From NCBI RefSeq assembly GCF_042678185.1, contig NZ_JBHUDQ010000012.1: a DNA stretch of 64,000 bases; one strand, written 5' to 3'. Of the stretch, positions 36,403-44,984 are shown piece by piece. The notes below the pieces were generated by a model. That model was not told where the DNA came from and did not search any database. It worked only from the letters and a program-made list of their open reading frames with translations. The position numbers and the translations under genes are program-made. Each line of letters starts with the position of its first letter. Position 1 is the first letter of the stretch. Source of the stretch: Ramlibacter ginsenosidimutans (lineage in GTDB: Bacteria > Pseudomonadota > Gammaproteobacteria > Burkholderiales > Burkholderiaceae_C).

Positions 36403-37152
36403 TCAGGCAATCGTGTTCATGAGGGCGCCGATGCCCTCGATCTCGGTCACGACCACGTCGCCCGGGCGGCAGTCCACCACGCCGTCCGGCGTGCCGGTCA
36501 GGATCACGTCGCCGGGGCTGAGCGTCATGAAGCTGGAGAAGTACTCGATGAGGAAAGGCACGTCGAAGATCATGTCCTTCGTGCTGCCTTCCTGCGTGAG
36601 CTTGCCGTTGACCGTGGTCTTCAGCGCCAGGGCCATCGGGTCCGGGATGTCCGCGGTGTCCACCAGCCACGGACCGAGCGGTGTGGCGCCGTCGCGGTTC
36701 TTCACGCGCAGGTTCGGCCGGTACCAGTTCTCGAGGTAGTCGCGGATCGCATAGTCGTTGGCCACCGTGTAGCCCGCGATGAAGCCGTACGCGTCCTCGC
36801 GGCGGACCTTCTTCGCCTTCCGGCCGATCACGACCGCGAGTTCGCATTCGTAGTGCATGAACTGCACGTCCGCGGGCCGCCGGGTGGTCTGCCGGTGGCC
36901 GTTGAGGGCGCGCTCGCCCTTGAGGAACGCGAGCGGCTCCTTGGGCGGCTCCTTGAAAGCCAGCTCCTTCGCGTGGTCTGCGTAATTGAGGCCCAGCGCA
37001 AGGATGGTGCGCGGCCGCTCCACCGGAGCGAGCGGAGGCAGCCAGGTGACCTGGTCCTGCCAGAGGCGCCGGCCATCTTCCAGCACGACCTGCCCGTCCC
37101 GTTCGGTGGCGTTCACCACCATGCCGTCGACCTGGACGCGAGCGTGCTTCAT
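36403..37152 (-). CDS. hpaG2: HpaG C-terminal-type isomerase/decarboxylase subunit (FAH family)
   Basis: 249-residue FAH-family protein corresponding to the C-terminal half of the fused E. coli HpaG (HpcE), the 5-oxopent-3-ene-1,2,5-tricarboxylate decarboxylase/2-hydroxyhepta-2,4-diene-1,7-dioate isomerase. Metal-binding acids are in MHYECELAVVIGRKAK, and the fold signature is GYTVANDYAIRDY with DVILTGTPDGV. Its start overlaps the hpaG1 stop (ATGA); the two subunits probably pair to form the enzyme. Confidence 0.93.
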   Translation of the reverse strand: MKHARVQVDGMVVNATERDGQVVLEDGRRLWQDQVTWLPPLAPVERPRTILALGLNYADHAKELAFKEPPKEPLAFLKGERALNGHRQTTRRPADVQFMHYECELAVVIGRKAKKVRREDAYGFIAGYTVANDYAIRDYLENWYRPNLRVKNRDGATPLGPWLVDTADIPDPMALALKTTVNGKLTQEGSTKDMIFDVPFLIEYFSSFMTLSPGDVILTGTPDGVVDCRPGDVVVTEIEGIGALMNTIA

Positions 37153-37772
37153 GCGGCCTCCGCGACGAAGGTGTTGGTCAGCGTGCCGAGCGCGGGCATC
37201 TTGATCTCCACGCGATCGCCGGCCCGCACGCGCGGCCGCTCCACGTCGCAGCCCAGCATGAGCATGTCGCCTTCGCCCAGCGTCATGAACTCGCTCACGT
37301 CGGCCAGCAACTGCTCCGCTGTACGCACGAGCTGCGAGAAGCGCACCGTCTGCTTCAACTCGCCGTTGATGCGCACTTCCAGCTTGAACACGGCGGGATC
37401 GCCGGCCTCGTTGCGCGCGCGTATGCGGTCGCCGATGCCGAGGAAGCCGTCGCGGCAATTGAATTTCACCGGCGGCCGGTAGAAGCTGTCGTGCGGCAGC
37501 GTGACGTCGTTCATCAGCACGAAGCCGGCGATCTCGCGCGCGGACTTCATCACCATGGCGACGCTCGCGCCGATCGCCACCTCCTGCGCCCCGGCGGGAA
37601 TGGCGATGCTGCCGCCGTTCTCGGTCCAGGTGTTCGCGGGTTTCACGTACAGCACCGGCGCCTTCGGTGGCGCGTTGTACGGCGCCTCGTTCATCTTGCC
37701 GGCCAGCGCGTCGAGCTCGCCGCGGAAATTCATCAGCGTGCCGTACACCGTGCCTCGCTTCACCAGGCTCAT
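37149..37772 (-). CDS. hpaG1: HpaG N-terminal-type isomerase/decarboxylase subunit (FAH family)
   Basis: 207-residue FAH-type protein corresponding to the N-terminal half of fused HpaG. The start MSLVKRGTVYGTLMNFRGE overlaps the hpaR stop (ATGA). Conserved parts are YNAPPKAPVLYVKPANT and LPHDSFYRPPVKFNCRDGF. As the first enzyme gene of the operon it is directly coupled to the regulator. Confidence 0.93.
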   Translation of the reverse strand: MSLVKRGTVYGTLMNFRGELDALAGKMNEAPYNAPPKAPVLYVKPANTWTENGGSIAIPAGAQEVAIGASVAMVMKSAREIAGFVLMNDVTLPHDSFYRPPVKFNCRDGFLGIGDRIRARNEAGDPAVFKLEVRINGELKQTVRFSQLVRTAEQLLADVSEFMTLGEGDMLMLGCDVERPRVRAGDRVEIKMPALGTLTNTFVAEAA

Positions 37773-38236
37773 GGCTGCTCCAGTGCGATCAGTTCGTCCA
37801 GCAGCCGGTACAGCTGCGCCAGTTTCTGCTTGCCCAGCGACTGCTCCAGCCACTGGTAGTGCGCCTCCGCGCTGTGCGAGAGGCGTTCGACCATCCGCCG
37901 GCCCTTGGCGGTGGCTTCCACCACCGTGCGCCTCTGGTCGGCGGGGTCGCGTTCACGCCGGACCAGGCCGTCGCGCTCCATGCGTGCGAGCACCCCCGTC
38001 AGGCTGGGACCCAGGATGTAGGCCTCGCGCGCGACGCGTCCCGTCTCCATCGTGCCGTGCTCGCCCAGCACGCGCAGCACGCGCCACTGCTGGTCCGACA
38101 GGCCGTGCTCGCGCAGGCCGGGGCGGGTGCGGGCCATCAGCGACTCGCGTGCCTGCAGCAGCAGCCGCGGCAGGTTCCGGTGCGTGAAGGCGGTGGGCGC
38201 CACGGCGAGGGCGGGTCGGGCGGGGGAGGGGGACAT
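37769..38236 (-). CDS. hpaR: Homoprotocatechuate operon regulator HpaR (MarR family)
   Basis: 155-residue MarR-type repressor with winged helix (LSDQQWRVLRVLGEHGTMETGRVAREAYILGPSLTGVLARMERDGLVRR, then DQRRTVVEAT wing). In E. coli HpaR represses the meta-cleavage operon and is released by homoprotocatechuate-type ligands. Here it is the first gene of the operon it should control; a perfect palindrome lies just upstream of its start. Confidence 0.94.
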   Translation of the reverse strand: MSPSPARPALAVAPTAFTHRNLPRLLLQARESLMARTRPGLREHGLSDQQWRVLRVLGEHGTMETGRVAREAYILGPSLTGVLARMERDGLVRRERDPADQRRTVVEATAKGRRMVERLSHSAEAHYQWLEQSLGKQKLAQLYRLLDELIALEQP

Positions 38237-38244
38237 GGCGGATA

Positions 38245-38258
38245 TTTAACATGTTAAA
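38245..38258. promoter_or_regulatory. Candidate HpaR operator with overlapping promoter
   Basis: TTTAACATGTTAAA is a perfect 14-bp palindrome 8 nt upstream of the hpaR ATG in an otherwise GC-rich region, the form expected of a MarR-family site. It overlaps the likely -10 region of the hpa operon, fitting autorepression. Confidence 0.65.
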
Positions 38259-38308
38259 CAATCCGCGCGCTTCGTCAACCGGGTTCCCCCGGGCCGGCCA
38301 CGGCCGAG

Positions 38309-38596
38309 TCAGGAGGGGTTGGTGCGCGCGACCCAGTAGGTCGCGCCTTGCGGGCCGTAGCGTTCGGAGTGCGGTGTGCCCGGGGCGAGATCGAAGCGGT
38401 CGCCGACGCGCAGGTGCTCGGTGCCGCTCGCGCGCGTGAGCCACATCTCGCCCTCGACGATGAGCGCGCGGGCGTGGAAGGGATGCGTGTGTTCGCCCAC
38501 CACCTGGTTCGGCTCCCAGGACCGCGCGATGACTTCGCTGCAGCCGCGGGCGCGCTCGGCGGCCTCGAACTCGGGGAAGCTGGGAGGAGGGCTCAT
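38309..38596 (-). CDS. Cupin domain protein
   Basis: 95-residue single-domain cupin: PNQVVGEHTHPFHARALIVEGEMWLT carries the first cupin motif (HxHx...E) and LRVGDRFDLAPGTPHSERYG the second with its His. It should bind a metal; whether it is an enzyme or a sensor is unknown. I chose the ATG with AGGA 8 nt upstream; an ATG three codons earlier is possible. It ends downstream of the hpa operator region and is divergent from radA. Confidence 0.85.
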   Translation of the reverse strand: MSPPPSFPEFEAAERARGCSEVIARSWEPNQVVGEHTHPFHARALIVEGEMWLTRASGTEHLRVGDRFDLAPGTPHSERYGPQGATYWVARTNPS

Positions 38597-38619
38597 CGGG
38601 TCCATCCTACACTCGGGCC

Positions 38620-40002
38620 ATGGCGAAGGACAAGACGGTCTATACCTGTACCGAGTGCGGCGGCAGCACGCCCAAGTGGCAGGGCAAGTGCCCGAACTGC
38701 GGGGCGTGGAACACCTTGATCGAGGGCGTGGCCGAGCCGGCGGCGGCGACGCGCAATCGCTTCGCCTCGCTGGCGCCCGCGTCCGAGGTGGCCGTGCTGG
38801 CCGACATCGAGGCCGCCGAGGTGCCGCGCACGCCGACCGGTATCGACGAGCTCGACCGCGTGCTCGGCGGCGGCATCGTCGAAGGCGGCGTCGTGCTGAT
38901 CGGCGGCGACCCGGGCATCGGCAAGTCCACGCTGCTGCTGCAGGCGCTCGACGGCCTGCAGCGCGGTGGCGTGCCGACGCTCTATGTGACGGGCGAGGAG
39001 AGCGGGGCGCAGGTGGCGCTGCGCTCGCGCCGGCTCGGGCTGGAGCGCTCGCAGGTGAAGGTGCTCGCCGAGATCCAGCTGGAGAAGATCCAGGCCACCA
39101 TCGCGGCGCAGCAGCCCGCGGTCGCGGTGATCGATTCCATCCAGACCGTCTACTCCGACCAGCTCACGTCCGCACCGGGCTCGGTCGCGCAGGTGCGCGA
39201 ATGTGCGGCGCACCTCACGCGCGCCGCCAAGTCGGGCGGCACGACGATCGTGCTGGTGGGCCACGTCACCAAGGAAGGCGCGCTCGCCGGGCCGCGCGTG
39301 CTGGAGCACATGGTGGACACGGTGCTCTATTTCGAGGGCGACACGCACTCCAGCTTCCGGCTGGTGCGCGCCATCAAGAACCGCTTCGGCGCGGTCAACG
39401 AGATCGGCGTGTTCGCGATGACCGAGAAGGGCCTGAAGGGCGTGACGAATCCCAGCGCGATCTTCCTGTCGCAACACAGCGAGCCGGTGCCGGGCAGCTG
39501 CGTGCTGGTGACACTGGAAGGCACCCGGCCCATGCTGGTGGAGATCCAGGCGCTGGTGGACAGCGGCGGTCCCAGCCCGCGGCGCCTGTCCGTGGGCCTC
39601 GATCGCGACCGGCTGGCCATGCTGCTCGCGGTATTGCATCGCCATGCCGGTGTCGCCTGCATGGACCAGGACGTGTTCGTCAATGCCGTGGGCGGGGTGC
39701 GCATCAGCGAGCCGGCGGCGGACCTGGCGGTGATGCTCGCCATCGCCTCGTCGCTGCGCGGGCGGGCGCTGCCCAAGGGCTTCATCGCCTTCGGCGAGGT
39801 CGGCCTCGCCGGCGAGGTGCGGCCCGCCCCGCGCGGCCAGGAGCGCCTGCGCGAGGCGGCCAAGCTGGGCTTCTCCATCGCGATCGTGCCCAAGGCCAAC
39901 GCGCCCAAGGGCGGCCGGCTCCCGCGCGAGCTGGAAGGCCTGGCGATCCATCCGGTCGAACGGATCGAGGAAGCGCTGGAAGTGGTGCGCGGGCTGCTGT
40001 GA
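38620..40002 (+). CDS. radA: DNA repair protein RadA
   Basis: 460-residue RadA/Sms, a RecA-like DnaB-type helicase that extends recombination D-loops. It shows the N-terminal zinc finger CTECGGSTPKWQGKCPNC, Walker A GGDPGIGKST, the RadA signature KNRFG in RAIKNRFGAVNEIG, and a C-terminal Lon-like domain (VGGVRISEPAADLAVMLAIASS). TACACT lies exactly 6 nt before the ATG with no Shine-Dalgarno, so the mRNA may be leaderless. Confidence 0.97.
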   Translation: MAKDKTVYTCTECGGSTPKWQGKCPNCGAWNTLIEGVAEPAAATRNRFASLAPASEVAVLADIEAAEVPRTPTGIDELDRVLGGGIVEGGVVLIGGDPGIGKSTLLLQALDGLQRGGVPTLYVTGEESGAQVALRSRRLGLERSQVKVLAEIQLEKIQATIAAQQPAVAVIDSIQTVYSDQLTSAPGSVAQVRECAAHLTRAAKSGGTTIVLVGHVTKEGALAGPRVLEHMVDTVLYFEGDTHSSFRLVRAIKNRFGAVNEIGVFAMTEKGLKGVTNPSAIFLSQHSEPVPGSCVLVTLEGTRPMLVEIQALVDSGGPSPRRLSVGLDRDRLAMLLAVLHRHAGVACMDQDVFVNAVGGVRISEPAADLAVMLAIASSLRGRALPKGFIAFGEVGLAGEVRPAPRGQERLREAAKLGFSIAIVPKANAPKGGRLPRELEGLAIHPVERIEEALEVVRGLL

Positions 40003-40024
40003 GGCCGCGCGACAATGCGCGCCC

Positions 40025-40444
40025 ATGAAATTGCAGAAGATCCTGTGGCCCGTGCTGGGCGTGCTGCTCGTCGCCGCGGGTTGGCGCGGCTGGGGCTGGG
40101 CTGGCGTGGCGCTGGCGGTCGGCGGCATCGTGATGTGGATGTTGCTGTACTTCACCCGCGTGATGCGGGTGCTGCAGCGCGCGGCCGATCGTCCGGTGGG
40201 CTACTGCGACAGCGCGGTCATGCTGAACGCGAAGCTGAAGCCGGGCGTGAACCTGCTGCATGTCATCGCCATGACCCGCGCCCTGGGCGAGTCGCTGGGC
40301 GAGCCGCAGCGGCAGCCGGAGGTCTTTCGCTGGACGGACAGCACCGGCTCGTCGGTGCGCTGCGAGTTCCTGGAGGGCAAGCTGGTGCAGTGGGAGCTGG
40401 CCCGTCCGGCCGAGGCCGGGACCGGGGATAGCCCCGCACCGTAA
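40025..40444 (+). CDS. Two-helix membrane protein, unknown function
   Basis: 139-residue protein with two N-terminal transmembrane helices (about 7-23 and 26-45, WPVLGVLLVAAGWRGWGW and AGVALAVGGIVMWMLLYFTRV) and a cytoplasmic or periplasmic domain of about 90 residues rich in polar and Trp/Arg positions. It starts 22 nt after radA and is probably co-transcribed. GACAAT 8 nt before the ATG could also be a -10 box. I do not recognise a family. Confidence 0.75.
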   Translation: MKLQKILWPVLGVLLVAAGWRGWGWAGVALAVGGIVMWMLLYFTRVMRVLQRAADRPVGYCDSAVMLNAKLKPGVNLLHVIAMTRALGESLGEPQRQPEVFRWTDSTGSSVRCEFLEGKLVQWELARPAEAGTGDSPAP

Positions 40445-40483
40445 AATGGCCGGTTCAGCGATCCCATCACCAAGGACAACACC

Positions 40484-41422
40484 ATGAGCCCGGTAGCACC
40501 CTCCATGGCCGACCGAGACGGCAAGATCTGGATGGACGGCGAGCTGGTCGACTGGCGCGACGCCAAGATCCACGTCCTCACACACACCCTGCACTACGGC
40601 TGCGGCGTGTTCGAGGGCGTCCGCGCCTACAACACCGTCAACGGCACGGCCATCTTCCGCCTGCAGGAACACACCGACCGCCTGTTCAACAGCGCCAAGA
40701 TCCTGCGCATGCAGATTCCCTTCTCCAAGGAGCAGGTGAACGAGGCGCAGAAGCAGGTCGTGCGCGCCAACAAGCTGGAGAGCTGCTACATCCGCCCGCT
40801 GGCGTGGATCGGCTCGCAGAAGCTGGGCGTCAGCCCCAAGGGCAACCAGATCCACCTGATGGTCGCCGCCTGGCCGTGGGGCGCCTACCTCGGCGAGGAA
40901 GGCATGCAGCGCGGCATCCGCGTGAAGACCTCCAGCTACACGCGGCACCACGTCAACATCACGATGACGCAGGCCAAGGCGGTCAGCAACTACAGCAACT
41001 CCATCCTCGCGAACATGGAAGCGCTGGACGACGGCTACGACGAGGCGCTGCTGCTCGATAGCTCCGGCTTCGTCTCCGAAGGCGCCGGCGAGAACGTGTT
41101 CGTGGTGAAGGACGGCGTGGTCTACACGCCCGACCTGTCCGCGGGCGCGCTGAACGGCATCACCCGCAACACCACCATGCGCATCTGCAAGGACCTCGGC
41201 ATCGAGGTCGTGCAGAAGCGCATCACGCGCGACGAGATCTACATCGCCGACGAGTGCTTCTTCACCGGCACCGCCGCCGAAGTCACGCCGATCCGCGAAC
41301 TCGATCGCGTCCAGATCGGCATCGGCCGCCGCGGTCCCGTGACCGAGAAGATCCAGAACGCCTTCTTCGACATCGTCAATGGCCGCAATCCCAAGTACGC
41401 CGAGTGGCTCACCCGTGTCTGA
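40484..41422 (+). CDS. ilvE: Branched-chain amino acid aminotransferase
   Basis: 312-residue class IV PLP aminotransferase for the last step of valine, leucine and isoleucine synthesis. HYGCGVFEGVRAYNT, the PLP lysine region TQAKAVSNYSNSILANMEA and SGFVSEGAGENVFVV, and the final DECFFTGTAAEVTPI motif fit IlvE. AAGGAC precedes the ATG, and TAAAAT (40442-40447) is a likely -10 box. The zinc-finger gene follows 1 nt after its stop. Confidence 0.96.
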   Translation: MSPVAPSMADRDGKIWMDGELVDWRDAKIHVLTHTLHYGCGVFEGVRAYNTVNGTAIFRLQEHTDRLFNSAKILRMQIPFSKEQVNEAQKQVVRANKLESCYIRPLAWIGSQKLGVSPKGNQIHLMVAAWPWGAYLGEEGMQRGIRVKTSSYTRHHVNITMTQAKAVSNYSNSILANMEALDDGYDEALLLDSSGFVSEGAGENVFVVKDGVVYTPDLSAGALNGITRNTTMRICKDLGIEVVQKRITRDEIYIADECFFTGTAAEVTPIRELDRVQIGIGRRGPVTEKIQNAFFDIVNGRNPKYAEWLTRV

Positions 41423-41423
41423 C

Positions 41424-41645
41424 ATGAGCACGACGACCCGCAAGGAAGTGGTGGTGGAGCTGGGCGCGAAGGACCTGAACGCCAACGGCGGCATCTTCTG
41501 CCCTAGCCCCAAGGCGGACATGAAGCTGTGGAACAGCCATCCGCGCGTGTACCTGGACATCGCGAGCAGCGGCTCGGCGAAGTGCCCGTACTGCGGCACC
41601 GTGTACAAGCTGCGTGAAGGCGAACACGTCGGCTCCGGCCACTGA
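41424..41645 (+). CDS. Zinc-finger (zf-CHCC) protein
   Basis: 73-residue protein of the zf-CHCC type, known from the NDUFS6/complex I accessory subunit family. The metal ligands are FCPSP, SHPRVYLD and CPYCG. It begins 1 nt after ilvE, and its end is overlapped for 32 nt by the start of waaF. The role in bacteria is unknown; similar small proteins lie beside waaF in many betaproteobacteria, as I recall. Confidence 0.9.
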   Translation: MSTTTRKEVVVELGAKDLNANGGIFCPSPKADMKLWNSHPRVYLDIASSGSAKCPYCGTVYKLREGEHVGSGH

Positions 41646-42621
41646 GTCGCGCAGCCTCGTCATCGCTCCGCAATGGATCGGTGACGCGGTCATGACCGAG
41701 CCGCTGCTGCGCCGCCTGCGCGCGCGCGGCGAGCGGCTCACGGTCGCGGCGCTGCCCTGGGTGGCCCCGGTGTACCGCGCGATGCCGCAGGTGGATGCGG
41801 TCATCGAGCTGCCCTTTCGCCATGGCGGCCTGCAGCTGCGCGAGCGCCGCACGCTGGGCCGGCAATTGCGCGGGCAGTTCGAGAACGCCTATGTGCTGCC
41901 CAACTCGCTCAAGAGCGCGCTGCTGCCCCTGCTCGCGGCGATCCCGCGCCGCGTCGGGTATCTCGGCGAAGCGCGCGTGGGCCTGCTCACGCACCGGCTG
42001 AAGAATCCCAAGGACAAGCCGCCCATGGTGGCTTTCTATTCCGCGCTGAGCGGCGAGCCCGGCGTGGAATCGGACCGCCCGGCGCTGGCCCTGCCGGATG
42101 CGCAGGTCGGCGAGGTGCTGCAGCGGCACGGGCTCGCACGCGGCGCCTACGTCGTGATGGCGCCCGGCGCGGAGTACGGGCCCGCGAAGCGCTGGCCGCA
42201 CTTTGGCGCGCTGGCCGCGCAGCTCGATCGCGCCGTGGTGCTGCTGGGGTCGGCCAAGGAGGCGGCGGAGTGCGAAGTCATCCGGGCCCAGGCCCCGGGC
42301 CAGGTGCGCAACCTGGCGGGCCAGACGAGCCTGGCCGAAGCGTTCGGCCTCATCGCGGGCGCCGGCCACGTCGTGAGCAACGACTCGGGGCTGATGCACG
42401 TGGCAGCCGCCTTCGGCGTGCCGCAGATCGCGCTGTTCGGCTCGTCCAGTCCGCTGCACACGCCGCCCTTGAATGCACGTGCGCAGGTGCTCTGGCTCAA
42501 GCAGGATCCGGACTACCAGCCGCCGCTGGACTGCTCGCCGTGCTTCCAGCGCGAATGTCCGCTCGGGCATTTCCGCTGCCTGCAGGACCTGGACGCCGCT
42601 CGCGTGCGAGCGCTGCTCTAG
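41614..42621 (+). CDS. waaF: ADP-heptose:LPS heptosyltransferase II
   Basis: 335-residue GT9 glycosyltransferase adding the second heptose of the LPS inner core from ADP-heptose. It shows APQWIGDAVMTEPLLRRL, PGAEYGPAKRWP, and the GT9 donor loop HVVSNDSGLMHVAAAFGVPQIALFGSSSP. The start is a GTG 32 nt inside the zinc-finger gene, since no closer ATG exists before the conserved segment. It is the last gene of an ilvE-zf-waaF unit. Confidence 0.94.
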   Translation: MKANTSAPATESRSLVIAPQWIGDAVMTEPLLRRLRARGERLTVAALPWVAPVYRAMPQVDAVIELPFRHGGLQLRERRTLGRQLRGQFENAYVLPNSLKSALLPLLAAIPRRVGYLGEARVGLLTHRLKNPKDKPPMVAFYSALSGEPGVESDRPALALPDAQVGEVLQRHGLARGAYVVMAPGAEYGPAKRWPHFGALAAQLDRAVVLLGSAKEAAECEVIRAQAPGQVRNLAGQTSLAEAFGLIAGAGHVVSNDSGLMHVAAAFGVPQIALFGSSSPLHTPPLNARAQVLWLKQDPDYQPPLDCSPCFQRECPLGHFRCLQDLDAARVRALL

Positions 42622-42643
42622 GAGCCTGCTCTGGCCGCGCGAC

Positions 42644-42672
42644 CAAAAAAACAGCCACCTTGCGGTGGCTGT
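42644..42672. terminator. Intrinsic terminator, mainly for the reverse-strand two-component operon
   Basis: The stem ACAGCCACC / GGTGGCTGT with loop TTGC is followed on the reverse strand by a run of seven T. On the forward strand it has no T run, but may still end waaF transcription as a hairpin. Confidence 0.75.
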
Positions 42673-42883
42673 ATCAAGTCCTTGGAAGGACGTCGTTGGG
42701 AGACTTGAATCCCGTATGTCCGGCGATGCGTGACAGTGATCTGGACTCTAGACCACCGCGCTTCGGTGCTCCATCCGCCATTCGGCTGAGGGAGAGGACC
42801 GTTGGGCGGGTCGGCCTGATGAATCACATCTTCGTGATTTTTCCCTCACTTGGCGAGAGCCATTCGGCCATTTTTACGGTGGG
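42673..42883. other. Intergenic region, lower GC, no gene supported
   Basis: Spacer between the terminator and the histidine-kinase stop. It contains a small hairpin AATCAC/GTGATT followed by T residues (about 42821-42840), possibly a further 3'-end signal. A tRNA-like reading of 42700-42790 on the reverse strand was tested by eye and does not give a valid cloverleaf. Confidence 0.4.
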
Positions 42884-44074
42884 TTACATCTCCCCGCAGG
42901 GGAGGGTCAGGACGAAGCAGGCGCCGCCGCCGGGGTTCGCCTCGCAGCGCGCAGAGCCGCGATGCCGCTGGGCGATCGAGCGCACCAGCGCCAGCCCCAG
43001 GCCGACGCCGCCCTCGCGCTCGTACGCGCCGCGCAACCGGTAGAACGGCTCGAAGATCCGCTCGCGCTCCGGCTCGGGCACGCCCGGGCCGCGGTCGCAG
43101 ACGCGCACGATCGCCTGGTCGCCATCGCGGCGCAGGTTCACGGTCACGGGCCCGTTGCTGTAGCGGCGCCCGTTCTCCAGCAGGTTGCGCACCGCGCGCC
43201 GCAGCAGCTTGGGCACGCCCGGAACGACCACGGCGCGGGCTGTCTCGGCTTCGTCCAGTTCGGCGCCGGTGCGGGCGCTTTCCTCGGCGACCAGCCCCGT
43301 GAGGTCCACCGCTTCGATCGTGCCGATGTCCGCCTCGCGCGCATCGAGCCGGCTCGCCAGCAGGATCTCGTCGATCAGCTGGTCCAGCTCGCCGATGTTG
43401 CGCGTGATCTCGTCGCGCGAGCGCGGCGATGGCTCCGGGTCCATCAGCTCCAGCCCCATGCGGATGCGGGCCAGCGGCGAGCGCAGCTCGTGCGAGGCAT
43501 TGGCCAGCAGGGACTTGTTGGCCTTGAGCAGGTTCTCGACGCGCTCGGCCGCATGGTTGAAGCGCAGGGCGAGGAAGGCGACCTCGTCGTGCCCTTGCAC
43601 CGGCAGGCGCGTGCTGAGGTCGCCTTCGCCCCAGCGCTCGACCCCGCGGCGCAGGCCTTCCAGCCGCATCGTGAGCCGGCGCACCACCGGGTAGCTGCCG
43701 ACGGCGACGGCGACGGCCACGATGGCCAGCAGCCAGAAGAAGCCCATCTGGCCGCGCGGAGGCCAGATGCGGGCTTCGCCGCCGGGTGGACGCGGACGCG
43801 GCGGCAGCTGCACGGTCAGCGTGCGGCCATCGTTCATCCGCACATCGAACTCGACGCCCTGGCCGGGGACGCGGTTGGGCCGGACCATGCTCTGGCCGAC
43901 GATCTCGTCGCGGTCGTTGCGGATGACGACTTCGCGCGCGGGAGGCTGCTGCTGCTCCCAGCTCTTGCGCATGAGCCAGCCGAAGGCGACCGTGAGCAGG
44001 CCGACCGCCACCACGACGGCGAGCCAGATGCGCAGGTACAGGGGGAAGCGCCAGCGCGCGTTCCAGGAGGTCAT
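42884..44074 (-). CDS. Sensor histidine kinase (EnvZ/CpxA type)
   Basis: 396-residue membrane kinase. TM1 spans about residues 12-33; an extracytoplasmic loop (about 34-108) holds a Pro/Arg-rich stretch (PPRPRPPGG) and is followed by TM2 (FFWLLAIVAVAVAVGSYPVV); HAMP follows. The phosphoacceptor is H195 in ANASHELRSPLARI, the N box is RRAVRNLLENGRRYS, and G boxes are DRGPGVPE and GGVGLGLALVRSIAQRHRG. It partners the response regulator 24 nt upstream. The signal is unknown, but an envelope stress role would fit the class. Confidence 0.93.
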   Translation of the reverse strand: MTSWNARWRFPLYLRIWLAVVVAVGLLTVAFGWLMRKSWEQQQPPAREVVIRNDRDEIVGQSMVRPNRVPGQGVEFDVRMNDGRTLTVQLPPRPRPPGGEARIWPPRGQMGFFWLLAIVAVAVAVGSYPVVRRLTMRLEGLRRGVERWGEGDLSTRLPVQGHDEVAFLALRFNHAAERVENLLKANKSLLANASHELRSPLARIRMGLELMDPEPSPRSRDEITRNIGELDQLIDEILLASRLDAREADIGTIEAVDLTGLVAEESARTGAELDEAETARAVVVPGVPKLLRRAVRNLLENGRRYSNGPVTVNLRRDGDQAIVRVCDRGPGVPEPERERIFEPFYRLRGAYEREGGVGLGLALVRSIAQRHRGSARCEANPGGGACFVLTLPCGEM

Positions 44075-44097
44075 CGGCGAAAGGCTTTTCCTGCTGG

Positions 44098-44811
44098 TCA
44101 GTCCTGCTGCTTGGCGAACACGTAGCCCACGCCGCGGACGGTGAGGATGCGCTTCGGGACCTTGGGGTCGGCTTCGATGGCGGCGCGGATGCGCCCCATG
44201 TGCACGTCGATGGAACGGTCGAACGCCTCCAGCTCGCGGCCGCGCACCGCTTCCATGATCTGGTCGCGGGTGAGCACGCGGCCGGCGCGTTCGGCCAGCA
44301 CGACCAGCAGGTCGAACTGGTAGGACGTCAGCTCCGCCGGCTTGCCGGCCACCGAGACGGTGCGGGCGTCGCGGTCGATCTCCAGCGAGCCGAAGCGCAT
44401 GGACTTGGCCGGCGGCGGGGTGCCGTCGCTGCGGCGACGCAGGATCGCCCGGATGCGGGCGAGCAGTTCGCGCGGCTCGAAGGGCTTGGGCAGGTAGTCG
44501 TCGGCGCCGAGCTCCAGGCCGACGATGCGGTCCATGGGATCGCCCTTGGCGGTGAGCATCAGCACCGGCACCTTGCCGCTGTCTCCCGGCAGGGCGCGCA
44601 CGCGGCGGCACACCTCCAGGCCGTCGAGGTCCGGCAGCATCAGGTCGAGGACGACCAGGTCCGGCGTGGTGCCGGCGGGCGGGTCTTCCAGCAGGTGCAG
44701 GCCGGCCTTGGCATCGGCGGCATGGGTGACGCCGAAGCCGGATCGCTCCAGGTACTCGCCCACCATGTTGGCGAGGCGGGTGTCGTCTTCGATCATCAGG
44801 AGTTGCTGCAT
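44098..44811 (-). CDS. OmpR/PhoB family response regulator
   Basis: 237-residue two-domain regulator: receiver with phospho-acceptor D56 (PDLVVLDLMLP), acidic pocket EDD, conserved K in DDYLPKPFEP, and a C-terminal winged helix (YQFDLLVVLAERAGRVLTRDQIMEAVRGRE ... TVRGVGYVF). It is the first gene of a two-gene operon with the kinase. CpxR/RstA-like proteins share this layout; the regulon cannot be read here. Confidence 0.95.
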   Translation of the reverse strand: MQQLLMIEDDTRLANMVGEYLERSGFGVTHAADAKAGLHLLEDPPAGTTPDLVVLDLMLPDLDGLEVCRRVRALPGDSGKVPVLMLTAKGDPMDRIVGLELGADDYLPKPFEPRELLARIRAILRRRSDGTPPPAKSMRFGSLEIDRDARTVSVAGKPAELTSYQFDLLVVLAERAGRVLTRDQIMEAVRGRELEAFDRSIDVHMGRIRAAIEADPKVPKRILTVRGVGYVFAKQQD

Positions 44812-44984
44812 GGAGGGAAATGGTAGTGGGACCGGTCACGGGGACCGCACAACTGCATGGTCGGGCGGCCCCATCGCATGCGCTTGAAGGTGCCGTAAAG
44901 TTAGGTAAACAGCAATCTCCATTCCCCGCCCCGCCAGCGACGGCGGACTGCGCGTCATGCGAGCGCTCGCTGCGCCGCTACGCC

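Noticed and set aside
42690..42790. Possible tRNA on the reverse strand (GGGATTCAAGTCTCCC resembles a T-arm)
   Set aside because: The stem pairing of the supposed T-arm fails with a 7-nt loop, and no anticodon arm or acceptor stem can be drawn.
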